DNA of 64,000 nt from Plasmodium relictum (taxonomy: Eukaryota; Apicomplexa; Aconoidasida; Haemosporida; Plasmodiidae). The notes beneath the pieces were generated by a model. The model made no database searches, was not told the origin of the DNA, and saw only the letters and a program-made list of their open reading frames with translations. Where the stretch lies: NCBI RefSeq assembly GCF_900005765.1, contig NC_041683.1, forward strand, positions 558,001-622,000. The letters run 5' to 3'. The position numbers and the translations under genes are program-made. Of this stretch, positions 28,807 through 40,728 are shown one piece after another; position 1 is the stretch's first letter; every line of letters begins with the position of its first letter.

Positions 28807-31800
28807 TTAAGTTAACTTTTCTAGTTTCTTAACAATATATGAATTATCTGCAATATATTCCATATAAAATACTTCTTTATTTGCGTTATTGTTTATATTT
28901 ATTTTTTTATTTTCATTTTTGTACTCATCATAATTTAAGTCATAAACTTTCCTAATTTTTTTAGTAAGATCACTTAAATCATCTTTAGGAATAAAAAAAA
29001 AAAAAAAAAAAATTATATTATTACAATCTTTTATATTTTTATTTTTTTATAATAATATAAAAAAAAAATTTTAAATATATACATTCAGTAGAATTATCAA
29101 AGTAGTTTATTTTTAAAAAATTTCCTAATCCTTTATTTTTTATTTTAAGATCTTTATTAGATTCATTATTTTCTTTAGAACTAAAAATATATATATATAT
29201 ATATAAAATAATATACATTATTATATTTTTCATATAAAATAATATGTATTCTATCAGACAAGAAAATTGGCATATATATATATATATACTCACTATTTTA
29301 TTAAAATATATTTTATTAATTTAATTTATTTATTATTATATAGTTCATTGTAAGATAGTATTTTAGTATTACTTAAACGATTGAACAAAAGAGTTAGATG
29401 GTAATAAATTTAACAAATAAACAAAATAAATAAAATTATTATATAAATTTTCATAAAGAGAATATAAATGATTTTCTAAAATATTTTTTATGCACAAAAG
29501 GTATAATTCCATGAGACTTTTTAATTCCTTTTTTCTTTTTGTAATAATAATATTGTCATCAATTGTTAATTTAAATTGTTCACTTATTTTTTGAAATTTT
29601 AATTTAAAATTTGTTTGCATATTATTTATTCTTTCGCTATTAAAAATAATATAATAGATAAAATATTTCTTATTATTTTTTATCAAATAATTTATATAAT
29701 TCTTTTTTTTTTTTTTTTATTTACAACATAACGTTACCTGATTAATTCTTCATGATATTTATAAGCATAACTAAAAATAAGATAAGCCATTTTCTTTGAT
29801 AAAACTTTTAAATAAGTAACTAATATAGATATATCATGCATATACTGATATAGATAAACAAAAAATAAAAAGTGAAAGTAAAAAAGGGATATTTAATAAA
29901 ATGAAAAATATTATAATGCAAAAAGGAAACATATATTTATAATTTAAATGATTTATTATATCATACTTTTTACAAAATTTTTGAAAATTTTTTATTACAT
30001 ACAAAATAAAAAAAAATAAAACTATTTTGAGGATATATATATATATACTACATAAATATATTTTTTTTATTGTTGTTGTATAAGACAACTATCAAACTCA
30101 CTTCGTTTTGTAATTTCTTGAAATTTTTACTATTCTCATCAATAGGTGGTAAACTTTTTATTTGATTAAAATATTTTTCATATAAATCTGAAATTAATTT
30201 TTTTTCAAAATTAAATAAATTTGTTAATTCTATTTTATATAGAATATGATTAGGAAGGTATATAAAAGAAGACTTTGATTTTTTGTCTAACTTTAAATCT
30301 TTTAAATATATTTTATTCTTTAGTTTATTTTCCTTTAAAATAGAATTTTTATATATTGTATAGGATAAGTCATATGAAATAAATAAAAAATGATTGTATT
30401 TTTCATCTTCAATGAAAATATTGTAATCATAAATCTTTATAATTTTACATATAAGATAAATAATGTATACACAAGTATATAAGAAAAATTTTAAATTACA
30501 ATAATTTCTAATAATTGCATTTTTTATATAATTTTCCATATCTTCCTTTGATTCTATTGGTTTATATTCACTAACTTTTATATTTTTTTCTTTTATATTT
30601 TTAGGAATGTCCATTTTTTCTTTTGGTTTTTTATTTTCAATGTTATTTGTTGTTTTTATTTTTTCTTTATCTAATAATTTTTTTTTTCCTAAATATATAG
30701 TTTTATTATTATTATTTTTTTTTTTACTATTATCACTATTATTAATGCTGTCATTACTATCATTTTTATTATTTATTTTTGATTTGTTATTATAAATTTC
30801 ATTATCACAAATTATTATGCTTGTTATATTTTCTTCCCTTTCTTTTTTATTATTGTACTTTTCATCATAAATATGAAAATTTATTAAGTTGTCTTTATAT
30901 GTATACATATTTTTTTTAGAAAAAATTAAATTATTAATATTTTCAGAAAATTTCAAAAAAATTAAAAAATTATTTAAAAACGAATTCTCATTTTTTATAT
31001 CTAATTCATATATTTTTTTTATTTTTTGAAATATACTTACATTATAAATATAATTTTCTATTTGCTTAAATTTGCTTTCTATATTTATTTTATTATCATT
31101 TGAATTTTTCTCATTATTACTATTTGTGTTATAAGTGGAAGTACTTTTAAATTTAGATTCTTTAATATTAGAAGTTAGAGAAAGAGAGGCAACATTCTCA
31201 TTTTCTATTTTTTTTTTTTTTTCATTTTTCTTTTTTTCATATTTCTTATTAAAAATATGAGTTTTAATATAAAATATTAAAACATAAAATATCAATATAT
31301 TATTTTTTATTTCTTCTTTAATTGATAAATATTTTATCATTTCATTATCTGAAGGAATCTTATATTTTATTTCCATTATATCACTTTTTGATTTTATTTT
31401 AATTTTATTATTAAAAATATAAGTATTTGCGTTATATAAATTATTCATATCATTTTTTTTTTTAACTAAAGATAGCAAGAAAGTGTTTGAATTTTGCAGA
31501 TCTTTTCTTATTGTTTCTATATCAACATTTTTTTCTTTTATTTTTACAACCATTTCAAGATATTTCTCCAATTTTTTTATTTCCTTATTTAAATTATTAA
31601 TCATATTTTGTAATTTTTCATTAAATGCGTTATAACTATCTTTAAATTTTTCAAAAAATAAAATATATTTTTTATTAAAATCTTCACAACTATCAATTTT
31701 TTCTAAAAATAATTTATCTACTTTTTTTATACTACTTTTGAAATTTTTTTCTAAGGTACTGTCTTTCATGATACTTTCATATTCATTTACGTATTCTTTT

Positions 31801-34800
31801 AATTTTTTTGCATAATTATTATATATTTCTTTGTTTTTTAAGAACTTTTTCTCTAAAGATATTTTTACTTCATATATATTAACATTATTCATTTTAATTT
31901 CTTTCTTATATTTATCACTTTCTATTCTTTTAAAATATTTTGTATATTCTTGGCTTTCTATATTCATTTTTATTTTTAAGAGAAATTCGAATAAATTATT
32001 TTTGAAATACTCATAATAATTGTTTATAAATATTTCAAAGCTGTTATGCATATTATTTAAATTGAATAATATATTATCATAATTTAGTGCACTACCTAAT
32101 AATATGTTATCACATATATTACTATTTATTTTATAATTATCTTGTTTTTCATTTTTATTTTCTTTATTTTGTTTTATATTTTGAAAAATTTTTTCTTTAA
32201 TATATTTTATATCTTTTAATATTGTATTTTTTTGTTTTGTGTAATAGTTTTCTACATTTCCATTTTTTGTTTTTCTTTTTTTTCCAATTTTTAAATAACT
32301 ATAGCAAGATATATTGTTATTACAACTATATAATATGTTTTTTATGTTATATTTATAATTATGATATGTTAATAGAATAATATTTGATATATCATAAATA
32401 TATTTATACTTTTTGTTAATAATTTGATTAATTATGTTAATTTCATTCTCCTTATTATAATCGCAAATGTTTTTCAAATTAACTTGTTCTCCATTTATTT
32501 CATCTCCTGCTTTGATATTTTTATATTCATATTCAATTTTTTTTGTCTTTTTTTCTTTTGTTACTTTATTATTTTTTCTGATATTATCATTTTCTTTTTC
32601 TTTTATTAATTTACTATTATCTTTTTCATTACAAGTATATTCCATTTTTTTTGTTTTTTTTTTACTTATTATACTTTCTTCATCACTTACTATTATTTTG
32701 GACTTTTTCAATATAGAAAAAAAATAATTGGATGAATATTCTTTTAATTCCATTAACAACTTGTCATTTATGTTTTCTATTTTTTCATTTGTACTCTCTA
32801 TTAAATATTCTAAATTTTTCACTATTTCATCATGAATTAATAGTAATTTATGTAATTCATTATAATCCTTACATCTTAAACATTTTTTAACATTTTCATT
32901 ATATTCATTAAAAACTAAATGAAAATTTTCTTTTAAAGAACAACTTTCTTTCTCACAATAATAAATATTTTTTTTAATCTTTTTTTCAATTTCAGAATGA
33001 AGTATCAATGTGTCATTTTTCAATTTTTCTAAAAATTCAAAAAATGCCAAAAAAAGAAAATCATCTCTTAAATTTATTATATTATAGTAATTTAAAATAT
33101 TTTCTATAGATTTTTCAAAGATATTTTTATTAAGATGAAGGATATTTTCTCTATTTTTTATATTTATATTTTTATTCTCTTTCGTAAAATCATTTTTCAC
33201 AATTCTATTTATATCATTATTATGTTCTAATGTTAAATCCAAATTATCTAATAGTGTTGTAGAATTAAAATAATTTTCATCACTGTTTACATTTTCTGTT
33301 TTAGGAATATTATTGCTTTTTTTTTTTTTGTAGTTTGTTTCAGAATTAGATGAATATATAATATGCTTTTCATTCGTTATATTTTTCTTTTTTTTTTCTT
33401 TTTTTTTATTGTTTTCCACTTTATATGTTACTTCTTTATTATTTTTTTCTTTTTTATTATTCTTTTTTTCTGCACGAAAGTTTATTATTGTTAAAAAGTT
33501 TTGAATATCAAAGAAAATATAAATAACAATGTCTCTGTAGCATATTGTTTTCACTTTGATTTCATTGTATATTTTAATATATTCTTCATAATATATATTT
33601 AAGTAACTGTAAAAATCATGATAACTTTCTAAAAAAAAAAAATTGTAGAAATATTCTTCTTTTTTTAACTCTGTTCTTTTTTTATATGTACTATCATAAT
33701 TATCCTCGAATAGTTTCAATAAACAATTTAAAACCTTATCATTTGATAAATTGTTTATGTAATTTTCACTTATCATAGAAAAAATATAAAAATTGTCTTG
33801 ATATTTGTGTTCATTAAATATATCAAAAAAAATTGACTCACTTTCAGAATACTTCATATAAACATAGTTATATATCTTCATTATGTAATCATTAAAATAA
33901 TTTAAAAATTCTAAAAAAAAAGATTTATTATTTTTTATTTCTTTATTAATAATATCGGTCAATTCATTATTACTAAAAAATATTTTTTCTTTTAATTTTT
34001 TTTCTAATTCTTGTGTCTTATTATCTATAATTTTCATGCATGATTCATGTTTTTTTTCAAAATTGGAAATGAATATTTTTATATTTTCGTTTAACTTAGT
34101 AAATAAATTTTGGATTATTATCCATCTTTCCTTAGTTTTATGCTTTTTTTCTTCTATATTTTTTTTCATTTCATCAACTAAATTTTTTTTAGTATTTTCT
34201 ATAGTATTAACATTGTTATCATATAACATAACAGTATCATATATATTATCGTTCATTATATTTTCGTAATATTTTATAGAAAATGCATAGTTATCATTCA
34301 TTGTACTGCTGTTTAATGGATATGTTCCATTTCCATTCCATTTAAAATTAGCAATTTCTTTAATATAATTTTTTATTAAATTAAGCAAAGTTTCTACATT
34401 TTTTTTTAGCAAGTTTGATTCAATAAATGTTTCACGCTTTATTTCATCGATACAATTATTTATAATTGTGTGATATTCTTTTAAAATATTATAGGATAAA
34501 TCTTCATTTTTACCTAAATATCTGGTACTAAGTTTTAACTTTAATTTCTTTATCTTTATAAAAGGATCATTAATTATATCATGTAAATCTTTATTATCAT
34601 TAACTTTTTCATTTTTGTTTATTGTACTATTACCAAGTCTGTTTTCTTTTTCAATATTTCTTCTTTTAATTTTTTTCTTGTCTACATATTCATTATTACA
34701 ATTGTTTTTTGAAAATGTATTTTCAACATCATATTCTATTTCATTATCTATTTTACTCTCATTATTATTTACTTCTTTATCTTTTTTTTTATCTTCCATT

Positions 34801-35015
34801 TTATAACCTATTTGATTTCTAATATATTTTTTTTTTTCTTCTAAAATTACATTTATATCTTTAATACCCTCGTCATTAATTTTAACCTTGAAATTGTCGA
34901 TATTAAAAAAAATTTCTTTTTCTCTTTTTTCTTCATTTAAATTGTCTTCTCTTTTTTTCTTTTCTATAAAATGTTTATTGAACTTTTCACTGAAAACTAG
35001 AGAAGAATTTTTCAT
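28807..35015 (-). CDS. Large coiled-coil protein, five exons, function unknown
   Basis: A 1638-codon first exon (35015-30102, ending at a consensus GTGAGT donor) is followed by four short exons: 29844-29738, 29636-29373, 29180-29083 and 28982-28807. All introns are GT..AG and all phases match, giving 5559 nt and 1852 aa. Without splicing the frame would end at 30048. The protein is Lys/Glu/Asn-rich with long predicted coiled-coil helices, for example ERWIIIQNLFTKLNENIKIF and MINNLNKEIKKLEKYLEMVV, and no signal peptide or membrane span. The short exons encode a more globular helical tail (LKVLSKKMAYLIFSYAYKYH; ITKRKKELKSLMELYLLCI) ending MEYIADNSYIVKKLEKLT. Overall form suggests a cytoskeletal or flagellar scaffold. 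CCDC180-type proteins (DUF4455/DUF4456) are one candidate, but this is a guess without a search. Confidence 0.78.
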
Positions 35016-36617
35016 TTTGTATTTTTTTTTTTTTTTCTTTGTAAAATGTGAAAAAGTAGAAACAAAAAAGGAAACTAATAAATATAAAACATTTTTGTTA
35101 TTATTTTATTCTTTTCATAACATTAAAAAAATTTTGCAAATTATTATTTCATTTTATTTTTTAAAAAAAATTTCTATATAAAATTATAAAGAAATTATGT
35201 AATCTTTTTCAATTAATGTAGGAAAAAAAAGATTCTAAGAAATATAAAAATTAAAAAATTTAAACATATATTTATTCATATATTTAATTATATAAAAAAA
35301 AAAAAAAAAAAGGCAGAATTGTCTAATTGATTATGAAGAACATATTTAGTGCACTATCCAACGATATTACTTTAAAATAACTACTAATTTTATTACAATA
35401 TTTTATACATTTAAAAGTATTAAATAAAGAGGGGAAATATATATATATATATAAAGATTAGAAAAGGATAAGATAAAGAAATTTCATTGAATTTAAAAAA
35501 AAAAAAAAAAAAAGTATTTATTTGTCTTATACATATATAAGGTGTATATGCAAAAAATCACAAACTATTTAAGTATTTATATATAATTTTTACCTTTTTT
35601 ATCATAATTTTTGATAATAATGTTAACGTAATTATTTTAAATTCATAATCAATAATAATGCTTTTTATTTTATTAGAATTTTCGGATTTTTATAAAGCTA
35701 TTATTATTAACATCATATTCCTTTATATCATAAATATATATTTTTTCTATATTTTTCAATGAATTTTTATTTTTTATTTTTCCAATATTTTATATTAGTC
35801 ATATTTAATTTTAAATAAAAAAGTTTATTATTTACTATGCATAGATTTTTCTTTCTATAGTTACATTAAATATTATATATTTTGTATACACATTAAGTAG
35901 TTAAAATGTATACAATTTTAACTAAAATTTTCTAATAAAATAGTAATTTGGGTTTTTTTTTTGTTATTAAGTTTCCATTAAAAAAAATCAATTTCATATA
36001 GGGAACTAAGAATATTTATATTTTTACAAAATTTTCTATAATCAGTGAAAAAAAAAAAATAACTATAAATCATAAATAGATTTTGTATGTCTCTACTTTT
36101 TTTTATATACTTATTAATCTAAAAAATAAAAATGAAAATTATTAAACACCAATATATATTTTTTATAATTCGTGTCTTTTTATATTTTATGTTTTAAATT
36201 ACAAAAATCATAGAATTAGTCATTATACTTGGCACAACAAAATAAATTCTTTGAGATTTTTTATGATTTATTTTTATTAGTATAAAAATATTTGGCAAAT
36301 TTTAATACTTAATAATTTATTCCTATGATGTTGTTATTTTTCTCTTTTATATATATATATATATGTGGTTTTCTGTGCAACTTTTTATACTTTCATTATT
36401 TAGTAAAAAAATAAAATAGGAAATTTTATAAGTTCTTTTAAAAAAAGAGATCATGGTATATTCTTCTTTTTTCTTTTTTTTTATTTACATGCATACAAAA
36501 ACAAAAATAAAAATAAAATAGACAAGATTATATTAAAGGCTCTACTTAATTGTTGTTATTTAGATATTTTCTTTTCTTTTTTTTGATCCAATATTGAGAG
36601 TTTTTTTTTTTAAGGGT

Positions 36618-36625
36618 TGCATGCA
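36618..36625. promoter_or_regulatory. TGCATGCA element
   Basis: Third copy of the 8-bp palindrome found in the long upstream regions of this window, about 800 bp before the TDP2-like start codon. Candidate ApiAP2 site by motif match only. Confidence 0.4.
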
Positions 36626-36672
36626 TTTTCACAAAGATAATGTTTATATATTTTTTGTACTCTTTTTCATTT

Positions 36673-36720
36673 TTTTTCTTTTTCTTTTTCTTTTTCTTTT
36701 TCTTTTTCTTTTTCTTTTTC
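36673..36720. repeat. (TTTTTC)8 hexamer repeat
   Basis: Eight perfect 6-bp units with a C every 6 bases from 36678 to 36720, followed by poly(dT). A pyrimidine tract about 700 bp upstream of the TDP2-like gene. Confidence 0.95.
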
Positions 36721-37424
36721 TTTTTTTTTTTTCTTTTTTTTTTTAATATGTGTGCATTGGATTCACAGTTTTTATTTAAGAATTTTTTTTTTAACTAAAA
36801 TAAGACTTATAATTCTCTTTTAGTAGTATTCTTATATAAGACATAATTTCCTTAATGTTTTTTTTTCAGATTTAAATTTTAGACACATTTTGGATACTTT
36901 TATATATATATATATATATTTTATGTGTAATTTTACATTTTATTTTAAAATAAAAAAATAATTAAAATTTTATTTTGTTTACGTATTATTTCTCTTAGAT
37001 AATAACTTCACTTGTATTTAGTTTTTTATAAATTAAATTTTCTCTCTTGTAGATAATACTCTAAGTTTTATTATTTTTTTTTTTTTTTATCATACTTGTA
37101 TATATATATTTATTTATTTTTATTTACTATAATTCATAAAGAACCTAAAAAATATTTATTTGCAATATGTTTTATTAATGTACATTATTTCTTTAAATGT
37201 TTTCTTAATTTTTAATTCTTATTTTTTTGTATAATTTTATTATATATATATAATTTTATTTTTTTTTGTAGAATTTTAAAACAAATTTTACGAAGTTTAC
37301 ATTAGAAAAATAAAAGAATAAAAATATATAGAAATATTTGGAAAAGATATCATATAAAATATAGATATCCTTCTTAAAAATAAATAATTTTTTTAGTTAA
37401 AAAGAAAAATCATTTTAAGAAAAT

Positions 37425-38759
37425 ATGACAGAAGATAAGAATGGCAAAATGACTGATTTAGAAACGTGTTTTAGTGATTATAGTTGTGATTTCGGTACAA
37501 CTGCGAGTGCTAATACTAGTGATAATGAAGAATCTGATAGAGATATTCAAATAAAAATAAAAAGGGCTATTGAAAATAGAATATTAGATGAAACTAAAAA
37601 AAAAAGAAAAATACTTAATTTTGAAAAAAATACAAACAAAGAAAATAATGAAGATAAGAAAAAAGGTTACAAATTAAAAATTAGAAAATTAAAAATTTTT
37701 AAAAATGTAAATACAAAAAGTTTCAATAATAGTTCCACAAAATGCCTCTGTATAAATAATATTTACGTTAAAAAAGAAGGTCGTGAAAATGTATGTCTAA
37801 AAAAAAAAAAAAAAAAAAGAATTTTTTTAAAAGATGAAAATATAGAAATTTATGAAATTGAATCGTTTTCTGAATATGATATTTTAGATAAGAAATCAAG
37901 ATCATCTTTAAGTAATATAAAACCAGTTAACAAGAGTAAAAAATTAAATAAAAATTATTTTAATTTTTTAATGTGTAATTCACATTATGTACCTGATATA
38001 TCATTTATTAGTAAAACACTAAAAACTATAGAGATAATAAAAAAAAGAAAAGCCCCTGTAATATTTTTTCAAGAAGTTATGCATGAATCGGTTGATTTAA
38101 TAAAAAAAAAATTATCTGACATTTATGAAATAATTAAAGTAGATGATATATGTGGAGAAAAGTTAAATTATTTTTTTTTGATATTAGTATTAAAAAAAAA
38201 TTTCAAATTAAATGAACAAGAAACATTTACATTTTTTGATTCTGTGATGGATAAATATGTAATAAAAATTTTAATTAATCCTGTAAATGATCCAGATCAA
38301 ACTATTTTGTTAATTAATACTACTAATTTAGATTACAATATTTCACTTAATAAAGAAGAAATACTTCAAATGAAACACTATTATATTGATATATTACAAG
38401 ATAAAAAATACAAGAAGAAAAAAAAAAATAGTACTATAATATTGTGCGATAACTTTGATTATTCAAATGATAAAATTAAAAATAACGACTTTCTTTTTAA
38501 TATTTTAGATAAATGGGATTCTTTAAATTTTCCTAAGAATGCTCAAAATACACGAAATTGTTTATTAAATCAAAATTTATGTAAAAGGTTTTTTTTTTTC
38601 AAATCTAAAAAAAAATTTCATAGAATTTATTGTATTAAAAATAACTCAAATAATTGTACTAACCATATTTATTTTAAAAAAATTGATAGTAGAATATTAT
38701 CAAGATATTATAGACAAAAAAAAATATCTACTGGATTTATCAAATTCTCCAATATATGA
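37425..38759 (+). CDS. Degenerate TDP2-like endonuclease/exonuclease/phosphatase-fold protein
   Basis: 444 aa, single exon, ATG 37425. Residues 1-170 are Lys-rich and probably disordered. From about 178 the sequence follows tyrosyl-DNA phosphodiesterase 2 of the EEP superfamily: N185 in MCNSHYV; E217 in VIFFQEV exactly 32 residues later, as between N120 and E152 of human TDP2; YEIIKVDD; NYFFLILVLKKN followed by LNEQETFTFFDS; and D342 in ILCDNFD at the place of GDTNLRD. Differences: the SHLES strand is INTTNLD, the WD element is QNTRNC, and the final SDHWG carrying the catalytic His is not found; the protein ends STGFIKFSNI. TDP2 removes 5'-tyrosyl adducts left by topoisomerase II. With the last His absent this copy may be inactive or use another residue. 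The fold assignment is by eye, with moderate confidence. Confidence 0.62.
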   Translation: MTEDKNGKMTDLETCFSDYSCDFGTTASANTSDNEESDRDIQIKIKRAIENRILDETKKKRKILNFEKNTNKENNEDKKKGYKLKIRKLKIFKNVNTKSFNNSSTKCLCINNIYVKKEGRENVCLKKKKKKRIFLKDENIEIYEIESFSEYDILDKKSRSSLSNIKPVNKSKKLNKNYFNFLMCNSHYVPDISFISKTLKTIEIIKKRKAPVIFFQEVMHESVDLIKKKLSDIYEIIKVDDICGEKLNYFFLILVLKKNFKLNEQETFTFFDSVMDKYVIKILINPVNDPDQTILLINTTNLDYNISLNKEEILQMKHYYIDILQDKKYKKKKKNSTIILCDNFDYSNDKIKNNDFLFNILDKWDSLNFPKNAQNTRNCLLNQNLCKRFFFFKSKKKFHRIYCIKNNSNNCTNHIYFKKIDSRILSRYYRQKKISTGFIKFSNI

Positions 38760-39518
38760 AAGAAAAAAAGAATTTTTTTATAAATTAAAAAGATTAATAA
38801 GAAAATGAATTTTAATAGTACACAATTCTTCTATAATAGAATTAAATATCTTATGAAAAAATTATGAGGCATGATATCAATGCATATATGTAAAGTTGCA
38901 AATTATATAAAATTTTGTCTTTTTTATATTTGTATTTTGGTAATTAAAAATATATATTAAGATTTTAATGTAAAAAGGAATACTTGTATTTTATTATAAA
39001 TAATTTATTATTTTATTTTATTTTTTTTTTTTTTGAATTCTTGTAATATATATATATATATATATATTTCTTATTTTTTTTAATAATTATAATTTTAAGT
39101 TATTCTTTATTGTTTACACATTTTTATGATTAATTTCTATTATATATATTTTTTTTAGTAATAATATAAGGATAAATTTATTTTTATTTATTTATTTTAT
39201 TATTTTTTTTTTTTACTAAATGTAAATTAAAAAAATGTAGTATGTTTTTGTTCTATAACAGTACTTAGAAGCTGGTGTAGATACAAGAAAAAAAAAAAAG
39301 GATTAAAATAATTTTATTTAATAAAATAAATATTTTTTATTTTATTAATATCTCATACTTTTTATATATTTTTAATAATTTATTTGTTCTAATTTTAATA
39401 ATTTTATTTAATTAATTTATTATTATTTTTTTTTTTTTAATGTCTTTAGTTCAATAACTTTGTATTCAAACATTTTAATAATTAAAAAAAAAAAAGTATT
39501 TTATTTAAAGTATTTAAA
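38760..39518. other. Intergenic region, TDP2-like to small secreted ORF
   Basis: 759 bp of A/T-rich DNA with a (TA)n run at about 39047-39066 and several poly(dT) runs. Nothing else was recognised; no sequence encoding a missing DHWG element was seen here. Confidence 0.55.
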
Positions 39519-39737
39519 ATGGAGCTAAGTCTTTTTGGAATAATTTCTTTTCTTTTTTTAATTTCTTTTTGTCTCTCTTATGATGTTAATGAAAAAAGAG
39601 AAAAAGAAAATTTGAGAAATGTATCAAATATTGTAACTATTGAGGTTCTACCTTCAGATGAAGATGACGAAAATTATGATTATGATTATTTATTAAATGA
39701 ATTTATAGGCATTAATAATAATATTAATAATGTATAA
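39519..39737 (+). CDS. Small putative secreted protein
   Basis: 72 aa from ATG 39519 (AAAATGGAG context). The N-terminus MELSLFGIISFLFLISFCLS is a good signal peptide, with likely cleavage before YDVNEK. The mature part is short, first Lys/Glu-rich and then acidic (LPSDEDDENYDYDY). I do not recognise it. It could be a complete small secreted protein, or exon 1 of a longer gene: the last codons overlap a GTATAA donor-like site and a TTTCAG acceptor lies near 39760, but joining these in phase gives an immediate stop, so splicing adds nothing. Coding status rests on the signal peptide alone. Confidence 0.42.
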   Translation: MELSLFGIISFLFLISFCLSYDVNEKREKENLRNVSNIVTIEVLPSDEDDENYDYDYLLNEFIGINNNINNV

Positions 39738-40728
39738 ATGACAAAGTGAAAAAAAAAAAAAAAATATTTCAGTAATAATGTTAATAATAATTACAAAAAT
39801 AGCATATTTATTAAAATAAATAATTACAACAAAAATATTATTAATAATTATAAAAAAGAGAAAAAAAGTTGAGTAAGACAAAAATAGATATATCTCTTTT
39901 CTAATAATTTTAATTATGAAAAAAACTACTATAAGGTTGATATTAGATATTATGGACATATATAATTTAAAATTTTAAAAATTATTATATATTTATAGAA
40001 AATTAAAATACATTTTTGTTTTTGTTTGTTTTCTTACAACTTTATATAAAATTGTGAAAATGTGTATTAAACTTTTTTTTTTTTTTTTTTTTAATATATA
40101 CATATATAGATATATATTATATATCATATATAATTAGATATTTTTATTAAAATATTTGTGATTTTATTTAAACTATATAACTAGAATTAAATAAAGTTTT
40201 ATAAAAAGTTTTCAAATATAGAGAAGTTTGTTATAGAATTTTTTTTTTTTTTTTAAATTTTTCTATTGATTTTCAAAATTTTTTTTTTTTATTTTATAAT
40301 TTTTAGGTTAATTTTTGTAAGCTTTTATCTAAATCTTCATTATATCTTTTTTTTATCTTATCAATTTTTTATTTATTTATTTTTTTATATTTATCATTTT
40401 TTAATTGAAATTATTTAGTTCAAATATCATTGCATTTATTTTATTTTTTTTTTTTTTAATCTCTATTTTTATAACTTATTATATGTATTTTTTTTCTTTT
40501 TTTTAAAGCATACACAAATAATTATTTAAAGATTTTTTTTTTTTTTAGATTTTAGTATAAATAAATATCTATATTTGTATTATTTATAAAAGCATAAAAA
40601 AAATTAAAATTTATAAATATAATATTCAATCATTATATTTTATTTTTTCTTTTTAAGAAATTAGTTTTAAAGTTATAAATATTGTTGAAAAAAAAAAAGA
40701 TAAAAGATAAAAAGAATAATTTTTAAGA
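39738..40728. other. Intergenic region upstream of the ketoacyl-CoA reductase gene
   Basis: 991 bp, mostly poly(dT) runs and AT. No further gene recognised. It should hold the reductase promoter. Confidence 0.55.

Larger units (their letters stand above)
35016..37424. promoter_or_regulatory. Divergent intergenic region, coiled-coil gene / TDP2-like gene
   Basis: 2.4 kb between outward-facing start codons. It contains a TGCATGCA site (36618-36625), a TTTTTC hexamer array (36673-36720) and short (TA)n runs near 36346-36364 and 36901-36919. No gene was recognised. Confidence 0.6.

Noticed and set aside
29369-30088. Separate small genes on the minus strand (29369-29686, 29834-30088)
   Set aside because: The first is exon 3 of the coiled-coil gene extended into introns; the second is mostly intron sequence read in another frame.
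39693-39959. Minus-strand 88-codon frame overlapping the small secreted ORF
   Set aside because: Ile/Phe-rich shadow frame of AT-rich DNA; the signal-peptide ORF on the plus strand is the better explanation.
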